Shown piece after piece: positions 45,991 to 55,382 of a stretch of DNA of 64,000 nt. Both the position numbers and the translations under genes were made by a program. Within the stretch, counting starts at the first letter, position 1; the number at the start of each line of letters is the position of its first letter. Source of the DNA: Strobilurus pachycystidiatus (Eukaryota; Basidiomycota; Agaricomycetes; Agaricales; Physalacriaceae); contig JAHLMK010000013.1 in the NCBI GenBank assembly GCA_019915135.1, forward strand, positions 992,001 to 1,056,000, in the 5' to 3' direction. The notes beneath the pieces were generated by a model, which was not told where the DNA came from, ran no database searches, and worked only from the letters and a program-made list of their open reading frames with translations.

Positions 45991-48507
45991 ATGAACCCCA
46001 CCGGGAATGCCTCCAATGACCAAGAAGAGCTCAAGTCCGCAGAGTGTGTTCCGTGATTTGCTCTGGTCGTTCAGTGTGCTGACGCCTTTACAGTGTAGAA
46101 AGGGAATCCCTTGTCGGCGCGGACCGTACATGTGACAACTTGGATGAGAATCGACCGAAATTGCGGCGTCTTTCGCGTAGGCTTTGGATAAATCACCTTC
46201 TCCACATCCTGCTGTTTGTTCTCTGTTTCATGACGTTGGTCGTCTCTTGGTCTGAATGGGAACATCGAGTCACGTTCGACGTCGACAAGGTAGCACGATA
46301 ATCAGCCGGGAGAAACGTCGCGTGCTCATCTTGTCTAGGTCGCTCAAACAGGTAGCACAATCTCTATCAGTGTACAGGCCTTCTTCACGGTCGCTCTCAT
46401 GCTCCTCTGCTCCCTGTCAAGCTCGATAGCGATTGATTCGGCAATCAGGCATCGTAAGCGCTAAACTTCTCGTCTGCCGAATTAGGCTACTAACAATAAC
46501 CACTTCTCTCAGCGAAAGACATCGGGGAGCTAGACTTTCGTCTGCAGGCTTGGTTCGGAGGCCTGGGTCCCTCAATAACAAACGGCGTGCTGAAACTCAA
46601 GCAGCTCCAACATATCCCACCGTCTGCACTATTCGGAATCCCGCTGTATCTTCTGGCGGGCGAAGGACTCAAGATCACTTCCGCCGGCGTTCTAGGTTCG
46701 TTGACATGTTTCAGCTCTTGTACAGTCTTCCAATCGTGCGACAGGCATAGCGGTTCACAATTCCACCGTTGATGAGCCCGGATCGGCGCAGAATCATTTA
46801 GCGCCATTGACATTCCCCAATCTCCAACACGTCGATCAGGACAAAAGGAACTGCTCCCTGAATGACGCCCCATATGAAAATGTATACTATCACGTTAACG
46901 ACCTGTGGGCTGTAAGTGTTTTGTCGCCCCGGCTTCGTTTCGGAAGGCTGAAAGTCCACGCCTAGATATCACGAGAAACTATCAAGATGACATCGGAAAA
47001 CACTACGACACATCCTGGACTGGTTGGAAAGTATGCACCATCTACATATTGTTGGGAATTGTCTGACATGGCTTCAAGCACACTATATGACATTGTAGAC
47101 TCGGCCCGCTCCTTCGACGTCGAAGGTGTGCTGTTTCCCAGAATTTTGTGCCGCAAAGTCTGATTTCGGCATGAGTGAGACTCAATGCCACTAGAATGAA
47201 CGTTCACTGCGGTCAGCTGCTAGACGTCACGTATCGGGGGCAGCGTCAGGTTGACGGATCTCCCGAGGAATCCGATGGCTACTCTCTTATGGCCGACCCC
47301 AGCGACCTGATACACCTTTGGCCGACTATCGGCACCAGTGGACGATGGGCATACGGGAACACCACATCGAAGGCGCAGAACCCGCTGGTAATCGATGCTG
47401 GCTTTGCATGGCAAAATTCAACCCTTCTCATCCAGCCTTGGTGGTACGATGATCCTGACACCGACGTCGACCGTAAAGGCGTCTCAAACGACCTCGCCTT
47501 CATTTTCCAATCAACCAATCCTGATGATCTCCTGCACGACAGCTCTGGCAATATAGGCTATACACCAATCAATCACACAATCCTGCAGCCTACCAGCGAA
47601 TGCCTGCAGACCTGTACAGACGCCAACATCAGCACCCTCTCGTCTGAATGCGTGGACTTCATTCGAAAACAGGACGGCTGCGACGCGAATGCTCTCACGA
47701 TCTACTCGCAGGCAGTCGGGTGCTCTTTGCACACGGACAGGGTGCCATTATCCTTTTCACAAAACGGACTCGTCACCCCCGAAACTCGCGGCTACATCGC
47801 GCCATATCCCGCCCATGGATGGGACATCTTCAACTGGACCAACCCCAACGAGAGCGACGACTTCCTGTCCCGGGAATTTCTCGAAATGTTTGTTAGACCG
47901 GCGTGCTTACAAGCAGATGGTACGATGGGCGACGCGGATCTGGGGGGCGGAGCGGACATACTGCTTAGGATCCTCCATCATTGGAGTTGGAATGACCTTG
48001 CGGTCTTTGAGAACACGCTGGCAAATATGACGGCCGCGTATCTCTGGAACGTGGGGCAGCAATGCGATAGTGAGTTTCCGTTCAAGTGGGGCTACCAGCA
48101 GTGCTTCCCGCGGTCGGAGTCCTACAACACGGCGGTATACGTGTCCACGAAGACGGTCGCGTTCCTCCAGATTATACATTGGAAGGCAGTGGTGATGACG
48201 GTGTGTAGTGGGGTTCTGCTCTTGCTAGAATTCCTACTTCTGGGTATTACGGTAGATACAGTGCAAGGAGTGGCTTTGAAGGAGGCGAGGTTCACCGAGA
48301 TGGTTCGTCTCTTGAAGGACTCATCCATTCCCGAAGCGTATGCTTCAGGGGTACAAGACCAGGATAGTCTGCGCATTCGGTACGTTCTCTTCCTTTATGT
48401 GTCGAGATGATAACCTGACCATTCCTCTTAGGTATATGGGAGGCAAAACCCCGGAGACTTCAGATCGACTGGAAGTGGATGATCATATCGACCGAGAAAC
48501 GTATTGA
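45991..48507 (+). pseudogene. Large multi-pass membrane protein, copy 2, apparent frameshift
   Basis: Exons by phase: 45991-46043, 46094-46289, 46339-46453, 46513-46645, 46696-46911, 46966-47125, 47176-48379 and 48432-48507. Helices are seen at HLLHILLFVLCFMTLVVSW, SVQAFFTVALMLLCSLSSSIAI and AVVMTVCSGVLLLLEFLLLG. The region between is a long, glycosylation-site-rich, cysteine-containing domain of about 400 residues, open without interruption in exon 7. The fifth exon is one base short relative to the 22174-24711 copy: near 46716-46740 the frame runs into TAG at 46748, while the conserved downstream frame (TGIAVHNSTVDEPGSAQNH) is offset. I know no family or function. Either copy 2 is a recent pseudogene or an unusual splice restores the frame. 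Confidence 0.6.
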
Positions 48508-48731
48508 ACGTGACCTCGAAGTTTCCAATTTGTACTTCAAGTTGTATTTTTTTTTGTGTCCTATACTTCTAGTGAGACGGTCTTGTACTTATAGCTAGGT
48601 AGCCACTGTATAAATGAGCGTTACCTCTCCGAGTCAAGAAAAAAAGACGGCGAAAGTAGACGGCTTATATTTGTTGTGCTACAGATTCGAGTATCAGATA
48701 CATATTACAGGTCCGTTGGTTCAAATACAAA

Positions 48732-49273
48732 TTAGGAGATGGTTATCTTCTTGGGTGCCGTTTCCGGTGCCGACTTGGGGAAAGTAACAGTCAAGATACC
48801 ATCCGCCAGAGAAGCCTTCACTTCGTCTTCCTATATATGCTAGTGAGATTTATGTCCATTAGGGGTACAAATTCTTACATACCTTCACACCCTGAGGAAG
48901 GCGCAACGTTCTCGAAAACCGGCCCAAGCGGCGTTCCCGCACAGCGTATCCGTCCTCCTCGTGCTGCTCCGAGATCTTGGTCTCGCCGGATATGATGAGT
49001 CGACCATCGTGAACATCAATGCTGATGTTCTCTTTACTCAGTCCGGGAAGCTCGAAGAAAGCCGTGACGCTGTTGTTCTCTGTGTCCTCGTGGAGGTCCA
49101 TTCTAAAGAGAGTTGTTAGTAGAGCCAAAGGAGACAAGGTGGATGAGTTCCCACTTTGGACGCAACACGGTTGGGGCGTTGTTGCTGTTATCGATCTGCT
49201 GTTGAGGGCGCCCGAAGGCGTTCTCAAAGAGGCGGTCGAAGAGGTATTGGGGTTCGGAGTAGTAGACAGACAT
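48732..49273 (-). CDS. Small heat shock protein (Hsp20/alpha-crystallin), copy 2
   Basis: Exons 49273-49155, 49102-48883 and 48830-48732 have exactly the lengths of copy 1 and give 145 residues. The protein differs at scattered positions only (for example ENISIDVHDGRLIISGETK against EDISIDVHDGRLTISGKTK, and ADGILTVTFP against ADGVLTLTFP). The alpha-crystallin core, the RRLGRFSRTLRLPQG segment and the KKITIS tail are intact. The stop codon is TAA instead of TGA. It should be a cytosolic holdase chaperone, as copy 1. Kept open over a duplication in which the neighbouring gene decayed, it is probably functional. Confidence 0.93.
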
Positions 49274-49420
49274 TTGCTTATAGGCGTTGATTGTTGAGTG
49301 TCGTCTGCGGTGGAGCCCCCCAAGGAGTCTTTTATGCATTGCACGGAGTACTCGAAAATTCGATGTATGATGCAAGCGCATCGGCAGAGAACGAGCGGGA
49401 AAGTTCTAGACATGTCGGGA
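49274..49420 (-). promoter_or_regulatory. Heat-shock-type promoter of Hsp20 copy 2
   Basis: Mirrors 21349-21446: GAAAGTTCTAGA and GGGAATTCC half-sites near 49400-49425 and the TATA-like CTTTTATG near 49328-49336. Confidence 0.5.
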
Positions 49421-50964
49421 ATTCCTTTTTTGGGTGACGGGATTAGCGGCGGCAGCAGTACTAGATTTCGACGTCGTTCGGGATCATTCCAGGTCCAAAG
49501 AGCAGCAGAGTATTTTTGCAAAGACCGGGCGGGCCAGCAGGGTGCGAGTAAGATCACGTCGTTGGCATAGTCAAAGCATGCTGCCCCTAACCCTAACCGA
49601 GCTACGCTCCTTTCCTCCAATCCACCATGACCGACAACAATATCATCCATAATTCGGCCACGCTCGGTGGCTGCAGTCCAGCGTACGCAACACGTATATC
49701 CGCGCGCAGGAAGTCCATCATGGTCGACAGCAATAGCGGCAAGCAAGCGCGATACGCCTCTGTCGCGGTGGCTCGCCCATGAGATGAGCCGCGACCGTCG
49801 TACTGCTACATCGACCTGATATAACCTGAAGACTCACATTGCTGGCAGCGGCTCGTATTCACCGCGTGATGAGCGGCTTGTTGGAGAAGTACACTGTTTC
49901 TTAGCTCGTACGTGTCTTCGCCATTCCCACCGTCCTTTCCATCAACAAAATTCAGCTCTTCGTCTCCCTACACCATTCCAGGAATATCGAACGTGATGGT
50001 CCTCAACAGCCCGCTACCATGAGTCTAGCCGCTGCATCCAACCACCGAGGTCCGACCCACTGCCAGTCTATTGTCTCCCCAAGGACAGTTCCACCTGAAG
50101 GAGCGAATGGCCCTATCCCCGGATTCTTCTTCGCTTGGATTCACGTGGTCGAACGTCGCCATGGTCCCTTGGGCAGTTTGCCATCGTCCACACGCGGGGA
50201 TTGCAACCTTTTATCTCAATGATACGGCCGTCATAAATCCGGCATGGTCTCTTCGTCTCTGTTGCCAAAAAATACGGCGGTGCGTAACCCCTGCTCAATG
50301 ATAGTCGAGGATGCGATTTACTGTTAGCGTGCAGCGTGAGAGGTTTCGAAAATGGCCATCTTCAGAGGCCTATTGCCGACGTTGCGCATGACGATGATAG
50401 GTCTTGGCCACTATGCGAGGCTCGCATCCTTGACCGGGCTCGTAGCTTTTTGGAGCATGTTTGACACGCCGACCGTCGTCGTGCTGGACCATTCTTGGTC
50501 TCACCGTGGTCGACCATGCCCAGCTACCTTCACTCGACACACACTCCAAACATCTGATTCTCTTGATCTCACTCCGCTGTTGAACATCCTTCTGGCCAAC
50601 TTGACCGCCCGAAGAAAACAGCCTGGCGAGTACGATGTGAGATCTCATACTTCTCTCCCCGAGCATAGCTTCAACAACGCACACGGCCTAGCTTCTAACG
50701 TATGCGCTCATCGTTCACATCGGTGCAAGGACGCTTTCTTCGTGAACATGGTCTTGTTCAGCTATCGCCAACAACGGCTTTAGCGCACGAACGATAACAA
50801 GCGGCGTGACATTCACTCTACATGGAACACTCCTTCGACATCCATCGGCGTGGTGGACCCCCAAATGACCTTGATTTCCACGGCCCATCGCATCTGCCTG
50901 GTCGAGATGCCAAACTCTAGTTTGGGCGGCGGGTGGCGGGGTCGGTTGGCCCAACTTGGTCACC
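49421..50964. other. Region between Hsp20 copy 2 and tRNA-Lys
   Basis: Holds the telomere-like CCTAACCCTAAC at 49585-49596. Frames such as 50352-50783 (+), 143 codons, lack motifs. No supported gene. Confidence 0.45.
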
Positions 50965-51050
50965 GCCCGCCTAGCTCAATCGGATAGAGCGTCAGACTCT
51001 TACGGCGGGATGTCATCTGAAGGCTGCGAGTTCGACCCTCGCGGTGGGCT
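50965..51050 (+). tRNA. tRNA-Lys (anticodon CUU), with intron
   Basis: Complete cloverleaf with the same arms as the other two copies; the anticodon loop CU-CUU-A carries a 12-nt intron after position 37, leaving 74 nt. It marks the outer end of the right arm of the inverted duplication and is followed 54 bases later by a MITE. Confidence 0.95.
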
Positions 51051-51104
51051 AATGGTTTTGTTTTACAACACTGGCCTGCCTCTCAAGTTTCCGGAATGTC
51101 CTTA

Positions 51105-51530
51105 CTGGGGTTTCAGTAAATAATGAGAATGATCGAAATATTTTCTGGTTCTTCCCGATTGGGAACTACACCCTCAGTTCCAATTTCCCTTGACTTTTGC
51201 CTCACCAAAAGACTGCCCAGTGGCTTCCGGAACATACCAGAGACCTCTATCGTCATTCTGTGCACTGTTCCTAGAGTTGGCGTGACTGTGTTGCTGTTAG
51301 AGAATCAGAAAGAAGGTCACAGGCAACCTCAGCGTTTCTCGCCCCGCTACGTCGCTGAGTTTGGACCTGTCAGCGGTATAGCGCGTCATGTGCCTAATCT
51401 GAGATTATCTGAATGTTTCTACCAGCCTACAAAGCTGCGGGCGCCGTGCCCGCCACATTCTGGGTGGTCGTCCCGATTGGGAAGACCTAAAAAGTATTTC
51501 GATCATTCTCATTATTTACTGAAACCCCAG
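51105..51530. mobile_element. Mariner-type MITE, 426 bp
   Basis: The ends are inverted repeats of about 36 bp starting CTGGGGTTTCAGTAAATAAT; the right end is the exact complement. Further inside, CGATTGGGA recurs near both ends. A TA dinucleotide directly flanks both ends (51103-51104 and 51531-51532), the target duplication of Tc1/mariner elements. No coding capacity. Confidence 0.85.
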
Positions 51531-51828
51531 TAATACTGATTGTCACCACGGTCCACGGCAGAAACCAAGTAGTAGCTTGAGGGAAGCTGGCGATGCTCCG
51601 AGCGCTGTTCACTGCCTTATTGCATGTATTGTATAGTCGTTGGGATATTCTTTCACTCTCACAATGAAGATAACCATTCCTAGTATATACGATGCGGAAG
51701 TGATAAGTATTGGTTTTGCTGAAGATACCCAACTCAGCACAGGTAAGGCATTACAGGAGCTGAGGGCCTATTCGTATGGTAACATTAGTACGCAGCATTT
51801 CGGTAAGCCGTCGGAGATGTGCTCACGA
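51531..51828. other. Intergenic between the MITE and the TGDD-repeat gene
   Basis: A short region with nothing recognised; it holds the 3' end of the following minus-strand gene. Confidence 0.45.
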
Positions 51829-52793
51829 TTAGAAGAAACCTCTGGTGCGGCGGCTGATCCAGCGACCAGACGGAGAGCGACGAAGCTTGTCTGTCTTCGA
51901 AGTCTTGCCTTTGCCTGAATGTTTACCACCTTTTGAGGTATCGTCGCCGGTTGTGTCATCACCAGTGGTATCGTCTCCGGTGGTGTCGTCTCCCGTTGTA
52001 TCATCTCCCGTTGTATCGTCTCCCGTAGTGTCGTCGCCGGTGGAATCATCCCCAGTGTCGTCGCCGGTAGAATCATCCCCAGTGTCGTCGCCGGTAGAAT
52101 CATCCCCAGTGTCGTCGCCGGTGGAATCATCTCCAGTGTCGTCGCCCGTGGTATCATCACCAGTGGAATCATCACCAGTGGAATCATCACCAGTGGGGTC
52201 GTCGGTAGTGGTGGTGTTACCGCCTAACAAGGTTGTGAGTTGAAGTCGAGAGAAGGTTTGACTTGCCCATACCGCCATGACCGTGCCCATGGCCGCCGCA
52301 GCAACAGCAGCACCCATGGTGATGACCTTGAGAGCCGCCCACGGTAGTCCCAATGTGAGCATGAGACGACTCGGAGCCGGAATCATCTGTCGTATCATCT
52401 CCAGTCGTCGTGTCCGAATCATCTCCAGAGTCTGAGTCCGAGGAATCATCTCCAGACTCGGACGTATCATCGTCGCCTGCCAGTGTACTATTGTCACTGA
52501 CGGCGCGGCGGATCTCCTCCACGCCACGAGCACCGATGGCGCGGAGCGCTTTGGCAAGCTCCGCCTCTGCAGCGCGCTTTTGCGGGAGCGTTATGTTGGG
52601 GACGGAGCTGCGCGCCGCGTTGTGGTCCGTGCTGCGACGACCGAGGGCACCGTTGGAAGCGCTGGAATTTCTCTAATTAGTGAGCGTTGTCGTAGAAAAT
52701 AAGAAGAACATACCCCGATGCACCAGCCATAGCAGAGGCGGCGCTGAGAGCCATCGTGACGAAAATCAACAAGGAAGATTTCGTGAACATCAT
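51829..52793 (-). CDS. Secreted aspartate-rich protein with TGDD repeats and a His/Cys cluster
   Basis: Three exons (52793-52714, 52661-52273, 52223-51829) give 287 residues. A signal peptide (MMFTKSSLLIFVTMALSAASAMA) precedes a short basic-acidic helix (KRAAEAELAKALRAIGARGVEE). An acidic Asp/Ser stretch (DDTSESGDDSSDSDSGDD) leads to a Gly/His segment with five adjacent cysteines between GHHHG and GGHGHGHGG. Exon 3 is almost entirely DDSTG/DDTTG repeats, about 18 DD pairs, ending in a basic tail (KHSGKGKTSKTDKLRRSP). The second intron (GTATGG...GTTAG, 49 nt) was chosen because it alone joins the two acidic frames. The composition suggests binding of calcium or other metal ions outside the cell or in the wall. 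That is inference; I know no family. Confidence 0.6.
51940..52210. repeat. In-frame minisatellite encoding TGDD
   Basis: Tandem 15-bp and 12-bp units of the type GTATCGTCTCC(A/C)GTG on the plus strand, translated as DDTTG or DDTG on the minus strand. Unit length stays a multiple of three throughout. Confidence 0.85.
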
Positions 52794-53303
52794 GAAAACG
52801 ATGAGGATGATTGAAAGGGTGCAAGAAAGACGACTCGGCGAGCGAATGAAGTTTGTGAGCTAAGAGAGAAAGTGTTAGACGACCGGCGTCTAATAGAGTG
52901 GATGAGCGCTGCTGAGGATTCTCAGTGGCTCATGGGAAGGATTTATAGTGGTCCTGGTGGGATATGACGATTGTTGTAGACGCTTGCAGCGCCATACAGG
53001 TCGTCCGGCAACGAGCATATTTGCCCCATCACGATGACACGGCACTGCCTTGATTATCTATAGCACTGATGGATATGTTGCTCCAACCCGTTGCCCGTTG
53101 GGCACCAACGATGAGGAAAGCAGAGGTAGGAGGGGATGGATGGTGATGGTCGCAAAGGGAGGTGCTGCTAGAGAGGCCGGTGTTGCAACTACTCTTTCAA
53201 TCAAAATCTATTTGGAGGATGCTGTAGGTATCGACTTACAGATTACTCGGGTTGCTGTACTGTTTCTGCTTCTAGTTACACGAACATAGGTGTGAAGTGC
53301 ACT
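52794..53303. other. Promoter region of the TGDD-repeat gene and 3' flank of an MFS gene
   Basis: A minus-strand TATAAAT lies near 52940, about 150 bases upstream of the start codon. Nothing else is seen. Confidence 0.45.
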
Positions 53304-54994
53304 TTACTTGTGACTAAACTTCGGGAGGTAAGAAGCAGACCTCAGTCCGACACACATGAGGACGAGGAAGAACACGTATACTCCAAAGCCGCCCGCGATG
53401 TTCTTCTGCAATGTAAGCGAGAAGAGGGACGAGGCAATCGACGGCGCGAGACCCCTTGTGCCCGAGTTCGCGAACTGCACAAACCCGTTCGTCGATCCCA
53501 ACGTCTCGCGACTCGTCGCCGAGCGCAAAACCAGCACCTGCACCGCCGCATACGCAGTGAAAGTCACGAAATTGAACGCAGAATGGATGACGATAAGCGT
53601 GACGGTGCGCCAGTCGATGTAGCCCACCCGCCTGGCCAGATAGCTTTCGAACGAGAATGCGAGGAAGGACAAGGTGAGACATTGACAGGATATTATAAAG
53701 GCGCGGCGAGGTCCGAAACGTCGGAGGAGGTTGGTGGTGATGAAGATCTGGAGGATGGCGTTGAGTGTACCCCAAGCAAACATGATCCAGCCGATTTGGA
53801 AGGGACTGAGACCGAGCCCGCCGATGGGGATGGAAGTGGAGAACATGAGGGGCATGAGGACTTCGTAAGAGGTCGCGTTGAAAGAGAGGAAGCAGTAGGT
53901 GATGGCGATACGGAGGACGTTGTTGTTGACGACTTCGCTGAGTGGGGGCGTACGCATTGCCGGGACGGGGACCGAAGCCTCCTCGGTGGTCCCTGTAGCA
54001 CCGTAGTCGGATTCCGTAGTATGATTGAGCAGCGGTGCGCTTGCAGCCTCCCTTTTGGCATTTCCTAGGGTGGGGTGTGTCTGAAGAATCGTGAGTTTCA
54101 GAAGGTCAGTCGGGTGCGCGATTCGGGGTACGCACCTCCTTCAAGCTGACAAGCGTCAACACGTAAATGAAGAAAGCAAACAACGCGGAAACTCCGCATG
54201 GCAGCAAGTATGGATGGTCTTTGAAGAGCGGTAGTTGCTTGAATACAGGCCATCGCTCCTCCGGGTCAGCCAACAGTCCGCCGATAATAGGTCTATACGC
54301 GACGTGATCAGAAGGCGGTCCATTCGGAGACGCGATACGCACCCCGTCGTCGACCCCAGAGCCCATACAAATGGCATGAGGGCAAATACGTCTCCAATGT
54401 TTGTCTGGTCGGCCATCAACTACCGTAAGTGATGAGTGCAACCGTCGCGCAACGCCACCAGGATGCTACACACCTCGCCCATAACAGTCTTCGATACACC
54501 TACACACGGTTTCAATCAGATTTGTGATCTCCGTCGGCTTCAATGAGACGCACCAATGTTGCCGTTGAATATTCCCTGCAAGCACCTGAAGAGCACCAAG
54601 AACCAGAAGTTTGTGGACAAGCCAAATGCGAGGGTTGAGAAGGCCAGTCCCAATGGACCGAGAAGCAGGATGGGCTTCCGTCCAAATTTATCGGCAGCAC
54701 GACCCCACTGGTATACGCTCAGGCATTCGGCAATGAAGAAGGCGGATTCCTATGAGAAAAATGAAGAGGATGCGGCGGCTATGAAGAGGGTGCGCGTACA
54801 ATGAGTCCAGCATAGTACCCCGTCTTCGTCTCGTCTCCTCCCGTTATCCCAGTCCGTCGAACAAACTCTGGCGCGAAAGGATAGATGACCGTCGCCGTGA
54901 TGGGCTCCGCTATCTGGACCAGGAAGACAATCAACAGCTGGAACTTTGGCAGCGGTGCGCCGGCTGCTGCTGGTGCATCCGTGGTGGCAGTCAT
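53304..54994 (-). CDS. MFS transporter, zinc-induced-facilitator-like (tandem copy 1)
   Basis: Reads from ATG 54994 (MTATTDAPAAAGAPLPKF) through several short introns to the stop at 53304. The DHA1-type features are QIAEPITATVIYPFAPEFVR (helix 1), GYYAGLI, ESAFFIAECLSVYQWGRAADKFGRKP (the loop 2-3 signature), FRCLQGIFNGNIGV, PIIGGLLADPEERW and, in the last exon, VLMPLMFSTSIPIGGLGLS and LGSTNGFVQFANSGTRGLAPS. Twelve helices are expected. Plant and fungal relatives of this type export metal chelators, potassium or organic compounds with proton antiport; the substrate here is unknown. The middle exons between 54100 and 54760 were read by motif rather than fixed base by base. A paralogue with the same organisation follows at 55383. 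Confidence 0.88.
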
Positions 54995-55382
54995 GGCGGA
55001 AGGCGACGACGACGTCCTCGAGGGAAGGGTGCTTGACACATTTTCGCAATTGTAGGAAGAGAACTTGCGATTGGAAGGATTAGTAAGTCAGGGTCGTGCC
55101 AATCCTTCGCCGAGGCGTATATATAATATAGCCGACGATACGCCGTATGCATTGCGAAGCAACAACAACTCGAGACTATCAACTAGCACAGACTCAACGT
55201 CAATAGTGCACGTTCGCTCATATACCTGCAACTCTAAGCTACTAGTGGTACATGCGACTCGAGTGGCTCGTTCAATGCTAGCTCGAGATGGTTAATAAGT
55301 GCATTTGCAAGTCGATCTGATACTTCCTCCTCTAGTCGACCATTGTATAACTTCGGCCTAGTTCAGAGATAGCAATTTCCTT
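54995..55382. other. Intergenic between tandem MFS genes
   Basis: Promoter of the downstream-transcribed MFS gene (minus-strand TATATTATATA-like element near 55118-55130) and 3' flank of the other. Nothing else is seen. Confidence 0.45.

Larger units (their letters stand above)
45991..51050 (-). repeat. Right arm of the large inverted duplication
   Basis: Mirror of 20022-24711: membrane-protein gene (+), Hsp20 gene (-), tRNA-Lys (+). The sequence matches through the Hsp20 upstream region, including the telomere-like units at 49585-49600, and again in the 100 bases before the tRNA. The part 49830-50860 has no evident counterpart. Confidence 0.8.

Noticed and set aside
48859..49746. 295-codon minus-strand frame around Hsp20 copy 2
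   Set aside because: It reads exon 1 in a wrong frame and runs through the first intron. The three-exon model matches copy 1 exactly.
51940..52210. Tandem repeats as a CRISPR array
   Set aside because: Units are 12-15 bp without spacers and code for TGDD in frame; the genome is eukaryotic.
52270..52400. Hydrophobic Ala-rich reading (MGAAVAAAAMGTVMAVWA) as a membrane helix
   Set aside because: It is in a different frame from the flanking Asp/Ser-rich and His-rich coding and would need two extra splice events.
52217..52522. Separate 101-codon protein ending SNLLSTSTHNLVRR
   Set aside because: The end is intron sequence; GTATGG...GTTAG joins this frame to the TGDD-repeat exon.
53292..54068. 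258-codon plus-strand frame, Glu/Arg/Asp-rich
   Set aside because: Antisense shadow of the last exon of the MFS gene; its composition is that of reverse-read hydrophobic codons.
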